Source: Siderastrea radians
Taxonomy: Eukaryota; Cnidaria; Anthozoa; Scleractinia; Rhizangiidae
NCBI GenBank assembly: GCA_964017195.1
Contig: OZ024894.1
Coordinates: 30,175,120-30,239,119, forward strand
Length of the DNA: 64,000 nucleotides
Reading direction: 5' to 3'
How positions within the stretch are numbered: position 1 is the stretch's first letter; each line of letters opens with the position of its first letter. Both the position numbers and the translations under genes were made by a program. The notes under the pieces were generated by a model. The model made no database searches, was not told where the DNA came from, and worked only from the letters and a program-made list of their open reading frames with translations. Below are positions 1 to 10,260 of this stretch, piece by piece.

Positions 1-555
1 CCTCGTTCTTAGTTTAAATTTGTTCCAGTAATCGGCCCACGTTTAAGCTTTGAAAAAAAAAGGCTCTTCTTACCTGCACATTATACGCACTGGGCTGCAA
101 ATACATCCGTCCTAAATATAAAGTAAGCGTTTTGTTCTTGTGTTATACACGTGTTTTTCTTGTATCCATTATCCCCACCCAGTATTAGGCTTAAGCCTAA
201 TCAGAAGAATGACAAGAAATGTGGAAAATTGACGTCTAATCACTAAGTTTCATCGTTCCTGAAAGATACGGAAAGGCGGAACCTTTATCAGCTGATGCCA
301 TTTTCAATAATTAAGGTGGTGTTTCAGTCAAATTTGTTAGTGTTGGCGCTGAACGGTGCTGTTTATAGAGTGAAGCAAGCAGCGACAATTTAATGCGGCA
401 ACACGGCTTTTTCTTTATAACAAAGTTCAGTTCAACAACAAGTCCATTGGGTCCGAAAACAAAGCGAAAGGAAAAAATATGTTTATTTATGATGTAATCA
501 ATCTTATTCATTTATTGTGCTTTTTTATTCCCTAGGGTTAGATATCAAGCTGAAT
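1..555. other. Intergenic sequence, no gene seen
   Basis: AT-rich sequence with only short chance reading frames. I see no exon with credible splice sites, no RNA gene and no repeat with clear ends. It runs up to the left end of the TTAA-type MITE that starts near 560. Confidence 0.5.
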
Positions 556-559
556 TTAA

Positions 560-1138
560 TCCCTCGGACGTACACGTCAGTAAGGGGGAAGGGGGTGGAT
601 TCCCCCTCCATAAGGATTTTCTTGAATTTTTCCAAAGCGATTTTTCATCAGCATCTGCCGTTTTTAGTAGCTCTACGCATATCCCTTTTACACATTTTGA
701 CATAAGTTTGGTGAGAAGCGGCTGCTATGTTTACTAGATATGACGTCATACGTAGCAGTTAGTAAAGCCAGTTTTGGAGAAAAATGTGTGTTTTCCACCT
801 TTTTTTTAGAAAGCACAAATTGTTCAGAAAAAGCAGCAAAGTGCTTAATTATAACATTATTTTACATGTCTAGCATGAAAAAAAAGTATTTAATTTCTGC
901 CGATTTTTGACAATGTCTAAGCGTGGTTAAAATCACAGCCCCCAGCAGCGCAACCCATAATATATACCTCACCTTGTAATACTCATCATGGTCGATCAAA
1001 GGCTTTCTATCAAAGGCAAAATCTTTCTGCAATATCAAAACACAGCAAAAACCCTGAGGGGAGGGGCTACATCAGCCCCCCCCCCCCCCCCCCACTTGTG
1101 TCACGGTGGGAGTGTGACTTTGCTTGTATGTCCGAGGG
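560..1138. mobile_element. TTAA-flanked MITE, CCCTCGGACGTAC family, copy 1
   Basis: The left end reads CCCTCGGACGTAC just after TTAA (plus one T) at 556-559. The right end is the inverted form, GTATGTCCGAGGG, followed by TTAA at 1139-1142. TTAA target sites and a terminus starting CCC are usual for piggyBac-like elements. The interior is non-coding with a poly-C run near 1078-1093. The same termini recur at 1192-2183, 8653 and 24013-24615, so this is a local multicopy family. One extra base at the left junction makes the exact edge uncertain by 1 bp. Confidence 0.7.
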
Positions 1139-1191
1139 TTAAAGATAGAGAAAGAGGTTAATATTGAACCATATACCCCTATTGTACTTAA

Positions 1192-2183
1192 CCCTCGGAC
1201 GTACAAGCAAAGTCACAACCCCACCGTGGTACAAGGAGGTGATGGGTGTGGACTGCCCCCCCCTGGATATTTTATATGTTATAATATTTTGAAAAGGTTT
1301 TTACCTTGAGTAGAAAGCCTGCGGGGTGCTCAACAAGATGAGGAATATATTATGGGTGCCAGTGACATTGGAAATTATAAAAACAACGGCGGAAATTGAC
1401 ATTTTTGATGCTAGACACGAAGAATGTAACATAATTAAGCGTTTTGCTTCTTTTTGTCAACATTTTGTGCTTTTATCACCTAAAAAAGGTGAAAAACATG
1501 CATTTTTACTCAAAAATGGCCCGACCACCTGTCATTTATGACGACATATCTCGTAAGCATACTAACCAATTCTCACCAAAGTTGTGTTAAAGGGACAGGT
1601 TCACGGCCCGGCGCATGTCCATTAGTCAAATTACTTTTTTTCCGATTTATTAGTATTTCTATCGGTTAATAATCCCACTCACATGTATCTCAGCAAACAC
1701 ATACTATAGTAAGCCCAAGTAGAACGGCGGTGCTGGACTAAATTCCCAGGAAATATTAGTGGATTGCATCAACCCTGCTAACGTTGAATTTATTGTTGGC
1801 CCGCAGGTTTCATTCCACGGTTGATGAATTTACCGCTATTTGCACGCGCTTTAGTCAAATGGCTGCCTGGGGCGCGTGCAGATAGCTGACAAATCATTAA
1901 ACGCGAAACTTTGGCAAGAGCAATCTACTCGCTTCTGATTGGTTCTTTAACAATGTTATGAAATAATATTGCTTGCAATTGCCTACTCTACAGCTTGCAC
2001 AGGCGAAAAAACAGCATTTAGATTCATGAGCATGCGCTAAACCGTAAACCCTTCCCTTTAAAATGTGTCTAAGGGATAAGCGTACAGCTACTGAAAACGG
2101 CAGGTGCTGATGAAAAATCGTCTTGGACAAATTCAAGAAAAACCTTATGCCAACCCCCCCTCCCTCCCTTGCACGCCCGAGGG
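1192..2183. mobile_element. TTAA-flanked MITE, CCCTCGGACGTAC family, copy 2
   Basis: TTAA at 1188-1191 is followed by CCCTCGGACGTACAAG. The right end GCACGCCCGAGGG is followed by TTAA at 2184-2187. Sub-terminal sequence near 2050-2150 is the inverted, diverged counterpart of 600-710 in copy 1. The 992-bp interior shows no transposase, so this is a non-autonomous, piggyBac-like element. Reading frames inside it are not conserved and I do not call them genes. Confidence 0.75.
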
Positions 2184-2189
2184 TTAAAT

Positions 2190-3146
2190 GCATTCCTTTG
2201 TACACAGCTTACACGCATTTTACATAACACGTTACACATATTCTATTTATTTATTTATTTATTTATTCATTTACCCATTTATTTTGTTTAAAAATAATAA
2301 TTGTATTTGCTAAAGATAAGCTACGGAGCAAATGTGACACTAACATAGCTTATGTAGCTAACTGTAACTTACATACAACAGGATAACTACTTCGAAAAAA
2401 ATATCTTGCTAATTGAAAATATTAATATCATTGGTGACAAATTACTACTTTATTTTGGCGCGAAGTCTTAGCATTAATTTATAATTTCACAAGTGAAATT
2501 ACAACATTGTTACTGATGAAGATGTTTAGTGACAGAACTACAGCGATTCTGGAAATATTCATTGAGGACACAATCGGTAATCTGTTAATTTTGACTTTTA
2601 ATTGAATGAACCTCTCATAAACCAACTGCGAGGCAAACGTCTCACAGCGAACATTTTTTGACGGCAAGCCGGCACTTGCTGATAGAGAGATTGATCGCGA
2701 ACTCAGAGAAGTTAAATAACGAATATTAAAAAGCTGAATCGATAATATTTGGGGACTTGTGGAAAGCGACAGGCTTTTAACTTTAGTAGATCGTCTCCAT
2801 GTAGTGTGTTTGTGTTATTACTGATCTCGAATGCAACCAAGAGGCCTATACTGATCAGAAAGTTTTCGTCATCAGGGGCTAACTTTGATGGCGTACATCG
2901 GGCATAAGTGTTAACGTATTCGGACACTTAAATAGTGATTTTAAAGGTTAAACATCTGCCCCCAGCAGTTACTTCCGGCTTTAAGGTTTATGCAACAAAC
3001 CCCGCAGCTTGATGTATAGCCAATACGTGAACTAATAAGAATAATCTCCTAGTCATATAATTACTATTTATTGATAATGTAAATGTTAATGGTTTATTGG
3101 ATTTGATTTAATTGGATTTGATTGTTTTTTCTGTAGTGCACCGAAT
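2190..3146. other. Downstream region of receptor gene A; TTTA simple repeat
   Basis: A short (TTTA)n tract lies near 2247-2275. The rest is AT-rich without a supported exon. Because gene A is on the minus strand and ends at 3147, the part just below 3147 should contain its 3' UTR and poly(A) site; I could not fix the site. Otherwise I see nothing. Confidence 0.45.
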
Positions 3147-3416
3147 TCACACATTTTCGTACTCCGGAGGGGGTATTTGGTTGACATATACGGAACATTC
3201 AGGCTCCGAGTGGCATGTTGGACTCTCCAGTTCCTGAACGAATGAGGGGGATTCCCTGAGGTCTTCGTCAGATTCCAGCAGATGAGTGAGAACAGCAGAG
3301 AAAATCTCATTCTCATAGTCACCTTCCATCCCGCTATCTGGGAGGGAGACTCTTTCAGATGCTTCGAACCCGTTATCTTCTTCAGGCGTCTCTAGTGACG
3401 CATAGGTAATCTCACG
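3147..3416 (-). CDS. Receptor gene A, last exon: cytoplasmic tail with tyrosine motifs
   Basis: Ninety codons with the stop; a phase-0 acceptor (GATAG) abuts the first codon CGT. The exon encodes an acidic cytoplasmic tail. It opens with ITYASL, which fits the ITIM consensus (I/V/L/S)xYxx(I/V/L). It also has DYENEIF, and ends in YVNQIPPPEYENV at the C-terminus, giving pYxN sites (YVN, YEN) of the type bound by Grb2-like SH2 domains. The paralogous exon of gene B (11999-12319) keeps TYTSL and the YVNQIPxPxYEN block while most other residues differ, which points to selection on these sites. The motifs are seen; phosphorylation and partners are inferred from the motif classes. Confidence 0.8.
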   Translation of the reverse strand, partial: REITYASLETPEEDNGFEASERVSLPDSGMEGDYENEIFSAVLTHLLESDEDLRESPSFVQELESPTCHSEPECSVYVNQIPPPEYENV

Positions 3417-3925
3417 CTATCAAACAACAGAAAATAGACCGGTAAATAAATAAACAAATGAAGAAGGGCAGGAAGGAAGGAACGACGGGAGGAAAACCTT
3501 TACATTTTCGTATCGTTTGAGTGCTCTTTGATTGGTTCTAATTGCTTTTTGACCAATTTCAATGATTTTCTAGGGTTTTTACATTGTACCTGAATCCCTC
3601 GATTATGAGAATATATACATATTGTTTTACTTGATCCGCAACCAATTTTGCCCGATCTCTCCTCTCGTAGGATGTAACTTATTAAAAGGGAAGCAACGAG
3701 ACCGGTTGCTTGCTTATATCCTGAGCTGTTTAGATATTACTATTGATTCAGTAGCAGTTCCTTATATGAGAACAACTTTGATGGTAATTATACTAATGGC
3801 TTTTTTCAGGACGTTTGAACGTAGGAAAGGAGATGGAATTGTTATAAAGGTTACGAACAGAAGAATTCCTATATGAGCACGTTTCCTATCTATTACAGCA
3901 AGCAAGAGGCAGAACTCTGACGTAC

Positions 3926-4097
3926 CATCATTGTTTGTGGATTTAACAAGGCGTATCCACCCTCTTGTCTGGAAGGCTGGGCCGTCCTTTGAGTCAGCTG
4001 CTCATCTCTGATTGCACTAGTTTCATTTGAAAGCCATAGCGCCCTCGCGACTTCTGCTGCATTTAATGGCAATTCGTCTGGTTCTTCATTTTGATTA
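3926..4097 (-). CDS. Receptor gene A, juxtamembrane cytoplasmic exon
   Basis: This 172-bp exon starts with one base completing a codon (acceptor TTGCAG) and ends in phase 0 at ATGATG before GTACGT. Its protein includes ELPLNAAEVARALWLSNET and ends GGYALLNPQTMM. Gene B has an exon of exactly the same length and phases (13243-13414) with the matching ARQLW and GYALLN positions. The terminal YALL lies ten residues before the YASL of the next exon, so the two together form a YxxL-x10-YxxL pair, the spacing of an extended ITAM, split by a phase-0 intron. A short upstream linker exon, present in gene B, was not found in gene A. Confidence 0.8.
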
Positions 4098-4640
4098 CTG
4101 CAACAATATGAGAGCAAATATGACCAGAATAAACACCAATCCTTATAAAGGGGATGATTAAGGGAGGCCAATCATCGACTAGGATATAAATAGAATAAAT
4201 GACGATTATCTATAAAAAGTGTGGTTTAGCCATGCATGTTCTATAAATCTTCAAGAAGTAATCTGTGATGCGTACAACTATAAAACTGAGGTTACGCTGA
4301 AAATATATATATAGAATGAGACTTTTTTTCTTGGAATCAAAATAATCATCAGCTGCAGTCATGAAATGTGCGTCAGGCGGAAATAGCCAATACCTACGAA
4401 GTGGCCGCACTGCACTTGAAGCGTTTGTGGCTCTTGTTTCTGTTAAAAAAATAATAATAAATAAAATAAAATAAAATAATAAGAAGAAATAAATTAAAGT
4501 AGATTGTGGAGTGAAAATAAAAAAACAAAAAAAACAAACAAAATAACGAACAGTATTGGAAAGGAAACTTAGTAGTGGTACAACTATAAATGATGTACGC
4601 CACTGATCTGTGAGCAAAAACGCTTGAAACCAGTCACCAC

Positions 4641-5105
4641 AAGAGAGGATAAAGGGGTAAGAGAGTTAATCTCCCATATAGGCCCTATTCCCATCCTAAT
4701 CCCTCTAAAGCTATTTTTAGTAACAAAATTAGAATTCCAAAACGTTATATCTTTTGAGTGGATAAACATATTTCAATAATTTTTTCACTTTTGAGATCTG
4801 TGTAACAAGGTCATTCAGAAACCGACATAAGACGTCCCATAATACTAAAAGCGAAATTTGGCGCCAAATTTGTGACGTCATTTTGCCGCAAAAAATGTCA
4901 AAATTGGAAAAATTAAGGTCATGAAATTTTGCAGAATGACGACTTCTATATTGCTGCGAAAATTCGGGGTAATTGCTTAAAAACTCAATAAGTTCTTTGA
5001 AATTTGAATTTCCCACCGTTTGTTACTAAAAATAACTTAAGAGGGATTAGGATGGGGATAGGGCCTATATGGGGAAGTAGCTCTCTTACCCCTTTATCCT
5101 CTCTT
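4641..5105. mobile_element. MITE with ~87-bp terminal inverted repeats
   Basis: The ends read AAGAGAGGATAAAGGGGTAA inward and, inverted, TTACCCCTTTATCCTCTCTT. Similarity continues for about 87 bp with few mismatches, through CCATATAGGCCCTATTCCC. The flanks gtcacca and ctcacca suggest a 7-bp target duplication with one mismatch. The interior has no transposase. The same terminus occurs alone at about 48409-48433. It lies in a gene A intron. Confidence 0.75.
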
Positions 5106-6168
5106 GCTCACCATTATTCATACTTCATATAACCAATAACAAAGTAATGCTGGAAAAGAGTGCCGAAACCTTACATGATATTGTGAATGATGAAAAGGGC
5201 AAGAACTTCTCAAGTAACTTAAGGCTTGGTTGTTTTCCCTTAAACGACCCCCAGCAGAGATTTTTGAGACCTTCCGTTTTCTGTGGTTAAAATAACTTAT
5301 CCCAACCATACCAGTTTCATTTAATAATCGTTTGACTTTTCTGATCAAATAAAAGTCTTTCTAGGTATCACGTGACATTTCTCGGTTGATGACGTCACAG
5401 AACGTGTTTTTTGAAATGGGGAACGTTAGCACTTAAAAATGTGGAGAACTTATGTCGTTAAAATGCCCAGTAGGACCATGCCAATGTATCTCCGCCTTTT
5501 AAGCTGGTATACCTCATTTATATTTGAAGATATTTTGACGTTTAGCATGTCACGTGACCTGTTTTCAAAAATTGACCGTTTCCATTAACACATGGACACG
5601 ATTAAAAGGCGGAGTGATAAAGCCTATACTATCAGTCATTGAACAAGGAAGCAAAAATATGAATATGAGATAGCTTTCTGTTCCCCATTTTCAAGTAAAC
5701 ATTTCAACCGTTATAAGTCATTTTCAAGTCACGTGACAAAAACTTCTGGTGAATAAGTTTATAAAATTACTAATAATAACGATACCAAACTACTTGCCAA
5801 GTTTCAGGAAGAATGGACAAATGTTTCACCTTCAAATAAAAATATGTCAGATTACCAGCCTGGTCAAGCCTTAATATACTTGAGTTTTTTAAAATTACAT
5901 GCAGTGTAACCATTCATTCATCTTAGTTGCTCGATTAATTTGTTGCCATCAGTATGTTAGCGTTGCTTTTGTGTTTCTTGTTTGACTGCTGTATACAGAA
6001 CATTTCAAATGTTCGTACGCTGGACTCCATTTTGTAGACAACTGCGAATAAACTGTAACATGTTTTGCCCAACCAGAGTGTGCACAGTAGTATCCCACGT
6101 GTATTTTCGTTTTCCCTTTTTTTTTTCTTTTTGAGCAGTCTACCAGCTGTTTTCAATCTTGACTTCAC

Positions 6169-6524
6169 CACAGGTAACCCAAGCTCTATGGGAGATATAT
6201 AGACCGTGTGACCTTTGTTCTGCGTTGTGTGAGTGTTGTAATATGAGCGTAACGGCGGCCGTTGCGTAACAGCGAAATTATAAGGCTCCAAAAACCACAT
6301 AGGAGAAAGAACTGAACAGACAGAGGACTTCAGGTAGGGTTTTTTTAAAATTAAAAACACGTTTGCATTTTTAAATTAAAGTCGGAATCGTTTTTTCCTA
6401 TACAAATCCTTATAATTTCGCTGTTACGCAACGGCCGCCGTTACGCTCATATTACAACACTCACACAACGCAGAACAAAGGTCACACGGTCTATATATCT
6501 CCCATAGAGCTTGGGTTACCTGTG
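6169..6524. repeat. Perfect 117-bp inverted repeat (hairpin) in gene A intron
   Basis: Bases 6169-6285 (starting cacaggtaacccaagctc) and 6408-6524 are exact reverse complements over all 117 positions, with a 122-bp spacer containing a poly-T run. Identity without a mismatch implies a recent origin or gene conversion. The arms have no clear target duplication, so it may be a young foldback element or a local inverted duplication. Transcribed with the intron, it would form a long RNA duplex. Confidence 0.9.
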
Positions 6525-6909
6525 ACTTCACTTAATAATTGGAAAGCTAGCGTCAATGTTGAGAACATGTGCGTGGGCTATATAGTGGAAAAACTACATC
6601 AAAGTTGTTAGCCCGTGAATAATTTAAAGTCAAAACCAAACAAACAATAAAACCCGGGAATTAAAGGACAGCTTATCCAACCTTTCAAATTCACTCAACC
6701 TCAGTAAAGTAGAAAACCTCCCAAGTACTACTGAGGAGGTTGCATAAAGAATATCGGTTCCGAAGGCAATTGGAAAACTGAAAGCGCCACTATGCCAACA
6801 TGGAGAAATGCGCCTTAAATGATCCTGCAGGAGATGGCAGTTTGATGGTGGACGTGCAGGCTAGTGATATTATTTAGTCTTAAGAAAGAGTTTACAAATA
6901 AGTTGTTAC

Positions 6910-7074
6910 CTTCACTGGGCTGCTTCCGCATTATGGAGCGTACGATCGCAAAAACAACAGCTATCAAGACTGCTACAAACATTGCTGCTATTGACCAAAT
7001 AACCAAGGAGAGCAGTGATTGCTTATTCTGTTTTTTGTTGTCACTTGCACCTCGTGGTGTAGTCATGTAGTCCA
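6910..7074 (-). CDS. Receptor gene A, transmembrane exon
   Basis: A phase 1-1 exon of 165 bp: acceptor CTTCAACAG, donor GAAG/GTAAC. It begins VDYMTTPRGASDNKKQNKQ, continues with a hydrophobic helix of about 23 residues (SLVIWSIAAMFVAVLIAVVF...), then the basic stop-transfer RSIMRKQ. This makes the product a single-pass type I membrane protein when joined to the signal-peptide exon at 9944-10031. Gene B (14493-14669) and gene C (26807-26953) have exons of the same type and phase. The exon is open throughout and the splice signals are ordinary. Confidence 0.8.
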
Positions 7075-7108
7075 CTGTTGAAGTAAATGTAAAAACGGCA
7101 AATGATCA

Positions 7109-7912
7109 GTCTGTTAGTATAGTTAACGACATTGCGCAATTCAGTGGGAGAAGTCGATTTGTTATCCCTTTTCCGTATTAAACTGAAAACACAAATCTAA
7201 TATCAGAAAAATTAACCATCGAGTGAAAGCTTTCTAGATAAGCTGAAACATTTTTCTTCTGAGCCACATAAACAGAAGGTAAGGCCTACGAACTGGCAGA
7301 GATAAATAATTGGCATCCACCCCCTTCACCATTATGGCTACCATTATTTTTCCCCCGCTTTCCTGCCGGCTTTAACGTTTATATACTGCACGAACATTTG
7401 GCTTTGACCATCTTTGATTCACATCGAAGGTGTAACAAGGTTGCACTACTATCTTTGACAGGCGAATCAAAGGTGTTGGAGCACATTTGACATTCTTTTT
7501 TACACAACTTGTCTGTTAGTATAGTTAACGACATTGCGCAATTCAGTGGGAGAAGTCGATTTGTTATCCCTTTTCCGTATTAAACTGAAAACACAAATCT
7601 AATATCAGAAAAATTAACCATCGAGTGAAAGCTTTCTAGATAAGCTGAAACATTTTTCTTCTGAGCCACATAAACAGAAGGTAAGGCCTACGAACTGGCA
7701 GAGATAAATAATTGGCATCCACCCCCTTCACCATTATGGCTACCATTATTTTTCCCCCGCTTTCCTGCCGGCTTTAACGTTTATATACTGCACGAACATT
7801 TGGCTTTGACCATCTTTGATTCACATCGAAGGTGTAACAAGGTTGCACTACTATCTTTGACAGGCGAATCAAAGGTGTTGGAGCACATTTGACATTCTTT
7901 TTTACACAACTT
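7109..7912. repeat. Exact 402-bp tandem duplication in gene A intron
   Basis: 7109-7510 and 7511-7912 appear identical base for base (each starts gtctgttagtatagttaacg and ends acacaactt). The unit is intronic, between the transmembrane and stalk exons. Absence of any difference means a very recent duplication, a polymorphic copy-number site, or an assembly error. Each unit includes two of the CTTTGA/TCAAAG dyads described at 7801-8145. Confidence 0.9.
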
Positions 7913-8145
7913 TGACGCGCATCAAAGATACCAGGCCTTTGACGCGAAGCAAATGTCATCAAAGGTACCTTTAACGCACATTTGAAAGCAACTCTGCAAT
8001 AGCTTTGATACAGGTCAAAGGTGTACTACATTTGACCCAAATCAAATACGGCCTTTGACTTGTGTCAAAAGTTGTCAAAGGTTTTTGTGAAGACGGCCTT
8101 TTTCACCTGCGACATATGTCAAAGGTGAGTGGTCAAAGCGAATTT
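7801..8145. promoter_or_regulatory. Cluster of CTTTGA-N6-TCAAAG dyads in an intron
   Basis: Within about 340 bp there are at least six 18-bp dyads built as CTTTGA, six variable bases, then TCAAAG or a close variant: CTTTGATTCACATCGAAG, CTTTGACGCGCATCAAAG, CTTTGATACAGGTCAAAG, TTTGACCCAAATCAAA and CTTTGACTTGTGTCAAAA, plus an N8 form, CTTTGACAGGCGAATCAAAG. Single TCAAAGG sites follow to 8145. The half-site matches the TCF/LEF core CTTTGA(T/A), and AGGTCAAAGGTG resembles a nuclear-receptor DR1 site. A decayed satellite is the other explanation. That it is an enhancer is inference. Confidence 0.4.
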
Positions 8146-8427
8146 TCGTGCAGAATTAAAATTATATAATTAATTGAATTAATTTATACGGCCTGGCAGG
8201 GGAAGGAGGGGGGGGGGGACGCTGCTTCCCTTCTCGTTGCCATACGGAAGGTACTGGGCTTAACTCCAGGACTCACCTTTTTTTCCCATTTTTCCATGGT
8301 CGTGACAAACTGAATAGAGTATAATAATTATCCCTGACAACCCTTCGTCCTCCCACCCCAAACTACAGCTCCTCGGAGCCTTCTACTGATCATTCATACT
8401 TGCTTTGTTCAGTTTGTTTAAAGTTAC

Positions 8428-8508
8428 CTGATTGTGATTTGTTTTGCTTTGTGCTTGGCACTCGGTTGCCAGCCTTTGTTTGTGTGGCTGATGTCTCCTT
8501 CGTCGGAG
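8428..8508 (-). CDS. Receptor gene A, Ser/Thr stalk exon
   Basis: An 81-bp exon with acceptor CGTTTCAG and donor AATCAG/GTAACT, phase 1 at both ends in the frame shared with gene B. The peptide is PTKETSATQTKAGNRVPSTK followed by QNKSQS: rich in Thr, Ser and Lys, without cysteine, as expected of an O-glycosylated stalk between domain and membrane. Gene B's homologue shares VPSTK. A second frame is also open here, so the frame choice rests on gene B and on the phase-1 transmembrane exon. Confidence 0.6.
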
Positions 8509-8648
8509 CTGAAACGAAGAGAATAACTAAAAATTAGGATCCCCTGATATAACTATAACAAAGCAAACAACTGCTTTGACCAACATTCTATGTCATTTCC
8601 AATGTCTCCGTGCCCAACTAACTAGGGAAACAACTGTACAGTTACGTA

Positions 8649-8720
8649 TTAACCCTCGGATGTACAAGGGGGAGGGGATGGATGTCCCTTCATTTAGGTT
8701 TTTCTTGGATTTGTTCTAAA
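8649..8720. mobile_element. Left end of a CCCTCGGATGTAC (TTAA) MITE, truncated
   Basis: TTAA at 8649-8652 is followed by CCCTCGGATGTACAAGGGGG, the left terminus of the family seen complete at 1192-2183 and 24013-24615. I found no matching right end nearby, so this copy is truncated or its right end has decayed. It lies in the gene A intron between the D8C and stalk exons. Confidence 0.55.
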
Positions 8721-8981
8721 CAATATATCGTCAGCACCGGCCATGTTAGACACTTTTTTCCCGGCCGGGAGAAAGGTGCAAGTTTAAGTAGTAAAGAGTT
8801 TGAATGTAACGTCGCAACAGATCCACTGCTTGACGAAGTTTAATTCTTCTGCGAAATAAGGTTGTCAAGCCATAATTGAAGGAAAAAAAGGCATGTTTTG
8901 ACCCTTTTTAGGTGAAAAAGAAACGTAAATGTTGATGATGAATATAAAGAGAATTTAATATTTATTTTTCTATTATTTTAC

Positions 8982-9358
8982 CTGGACCAGATGACATTCC
9001 GTTTCCGCAATAACGTGATTTACAAAAAGGTGTCGGCCGTAGATGGTAAACGTAAAACTCTCCGCGCAGTTGAGGACAGTGATGTTTGTTGAATTATGGC
9101 AGCACCCCGAATAATAACTAAAGCACACTTTATGTTGAACGACTCCATCAGCTAATAAAGGATGTCCTCCACTTAGCCAACCTGGGGCATGGGTTCCACA
9201 ATAATACATGTCGACACATGTTTCAAGCATTTGATCTCCAGTGTATCCAGTGAATCTGTACCAACCAGGCAAAAGAGTGTTGTCACATGAGAAAGGAAGG
9301 TCACCATAATACGCTTGTGCTCGGCTGAAGTCGTCGATGGATGTGTAGTTGGAACATT
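8982..9358 (-). CDS. Receptor gene A, D8C domain exon (uromodulin/GP2-type module)
   Basis: 377-bp exon encoding nearly a whole D8C domain: cysteines in FSCD, ETCV, YYCG, KVCF, SGCC, LNCA and ECHL, with the family signature GWYRF followed by a Gly-rich turn, ETC, the APGWLSGGHP segment (APMWLNG-HP in uromodulin-type proteins), then CC and ECHL. Three N-glycosylation sequons are visible (NYT, NST, NIT). The acceptor (TTCACAG) makes a G/AA split Glu codon that joins in frame to the signal-peptide exon. The end is less clear: the only good donor, CAG/GTAAAA, leaves phase 0, while the stalk exon needs phase 1, so a small exon or another donor is missing from my model. The expected final YC of the domain is also not in this exon. 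D8C proteins are secreted or membrane adhesion proteins. Confidence 0.85.
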
Positions 9359-9943
9359 CTGTGAACGTTTTCAAAACAAAATTATAGCCATGACACAGTG
9401 TTGAAAGCACTCAATGGATCACTGAGATCTGAGCATGATACAAACATTCAGTCTGAAAGTCAAGGAAGTTAAGGAAATGTTAACTTGATGGTGATACACG
9501 TGCGGTTTCCACGTTTGGCTGCGTTTCTGTTTACAGTTCTTTAACTACCTTAAATCGCATATCCGCACGAAGTACACATAACGGTATGGAAAAATCTCTT
9601 TCTACAAAGGGGTTTGATATCTGGAGATTAAGGGTGATGCTCCTTGGCAACCAGATATCAAAAAGGTTATCAATGCAAGAAGTCACGTCTGATATCAGAT
9701 ATCAAATTCAAAGTCAATATCTCACGCTAGAAAAGACAGAACATTTAGGAAAATACAACCCAAGGGGAAAAAGACGACCAAACGACTAAAATTAGTTGTA
9801 GGACATCATTAACAACGGTCAATAATCGTTTGTTTGGTTTACGGCGACCAATCTCTTTCCTTATATTTTAACGCATAATCACGTCGTTCTCAACTTACAA
9901 ACAGGGACGATGAGCTGCTAATTATTTGGACAGCGTTCCTTAC

Positions 9944-10031
9944 CATCATTTCCTTGTACTTGTACGCTGAACTGACCTAATAAAAGTATACCTTCAAGTG
10001 CGACTAAATACTGTAAATATACTTTCCTCAT
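9944..10031 (-). CDS. Receptor gene A, start codon and signal-peptide exon
   Basis: 88 bp from ATG to donor GATG/GTAAGG. The 29-residue peptide has a basic start (MRK), a hydrophobic core (VALEGILLLGQFSV) and ends QVQGND, a normal secretory signal. The phase-1 end joins exactly to the phase-1 D8C exon. The paralogous gene B exon (19494-19569) ends in the near-identical VQVRGND and the same donor context, supporting start and splice site. No shorter in-frame ATG fits as well. Confidence 0.8.
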
Positions 10032-10260
10032 CGTGTTTGAAATTCACTGTTTAAGAATGATCAGTGGTCAGATGTATACAACAGGGAAAATGTTAATTGT
10101 TTGACTGCACATCCGGGTATACAACAAGTAAAATGCTACTTATGGGACTGCACATCCGGTGGGCAGTAATTGTTAGGTAGGGCATCAGCTTAGGATGCGT
10201 TTTTTCCGCTTACGTAACATAGACCTTGTTAATATCGTAATAGAGACCACCGAAATGGGT
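10032..10260 (-). promoter_or_regulatory. Probable gene A promoter region with a 43-bp tandem duplication
   Basis: Upstream of the gene A ATG, the unit gtatacaacaggga... at 10074-10116 is repeated at 10117-10159 with several changes; both end GACTGCACATCCGG. The sequence is alignable with the region upstream of gene B (19620-19690): both carry gaaaatgtt(t)aat, catccggg/catatccggg and gggcatcag/gtgcatcag in the same order. This says the duplication included the promoter. I could not place a TATA box or transcription start. Confidence 0.4.
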
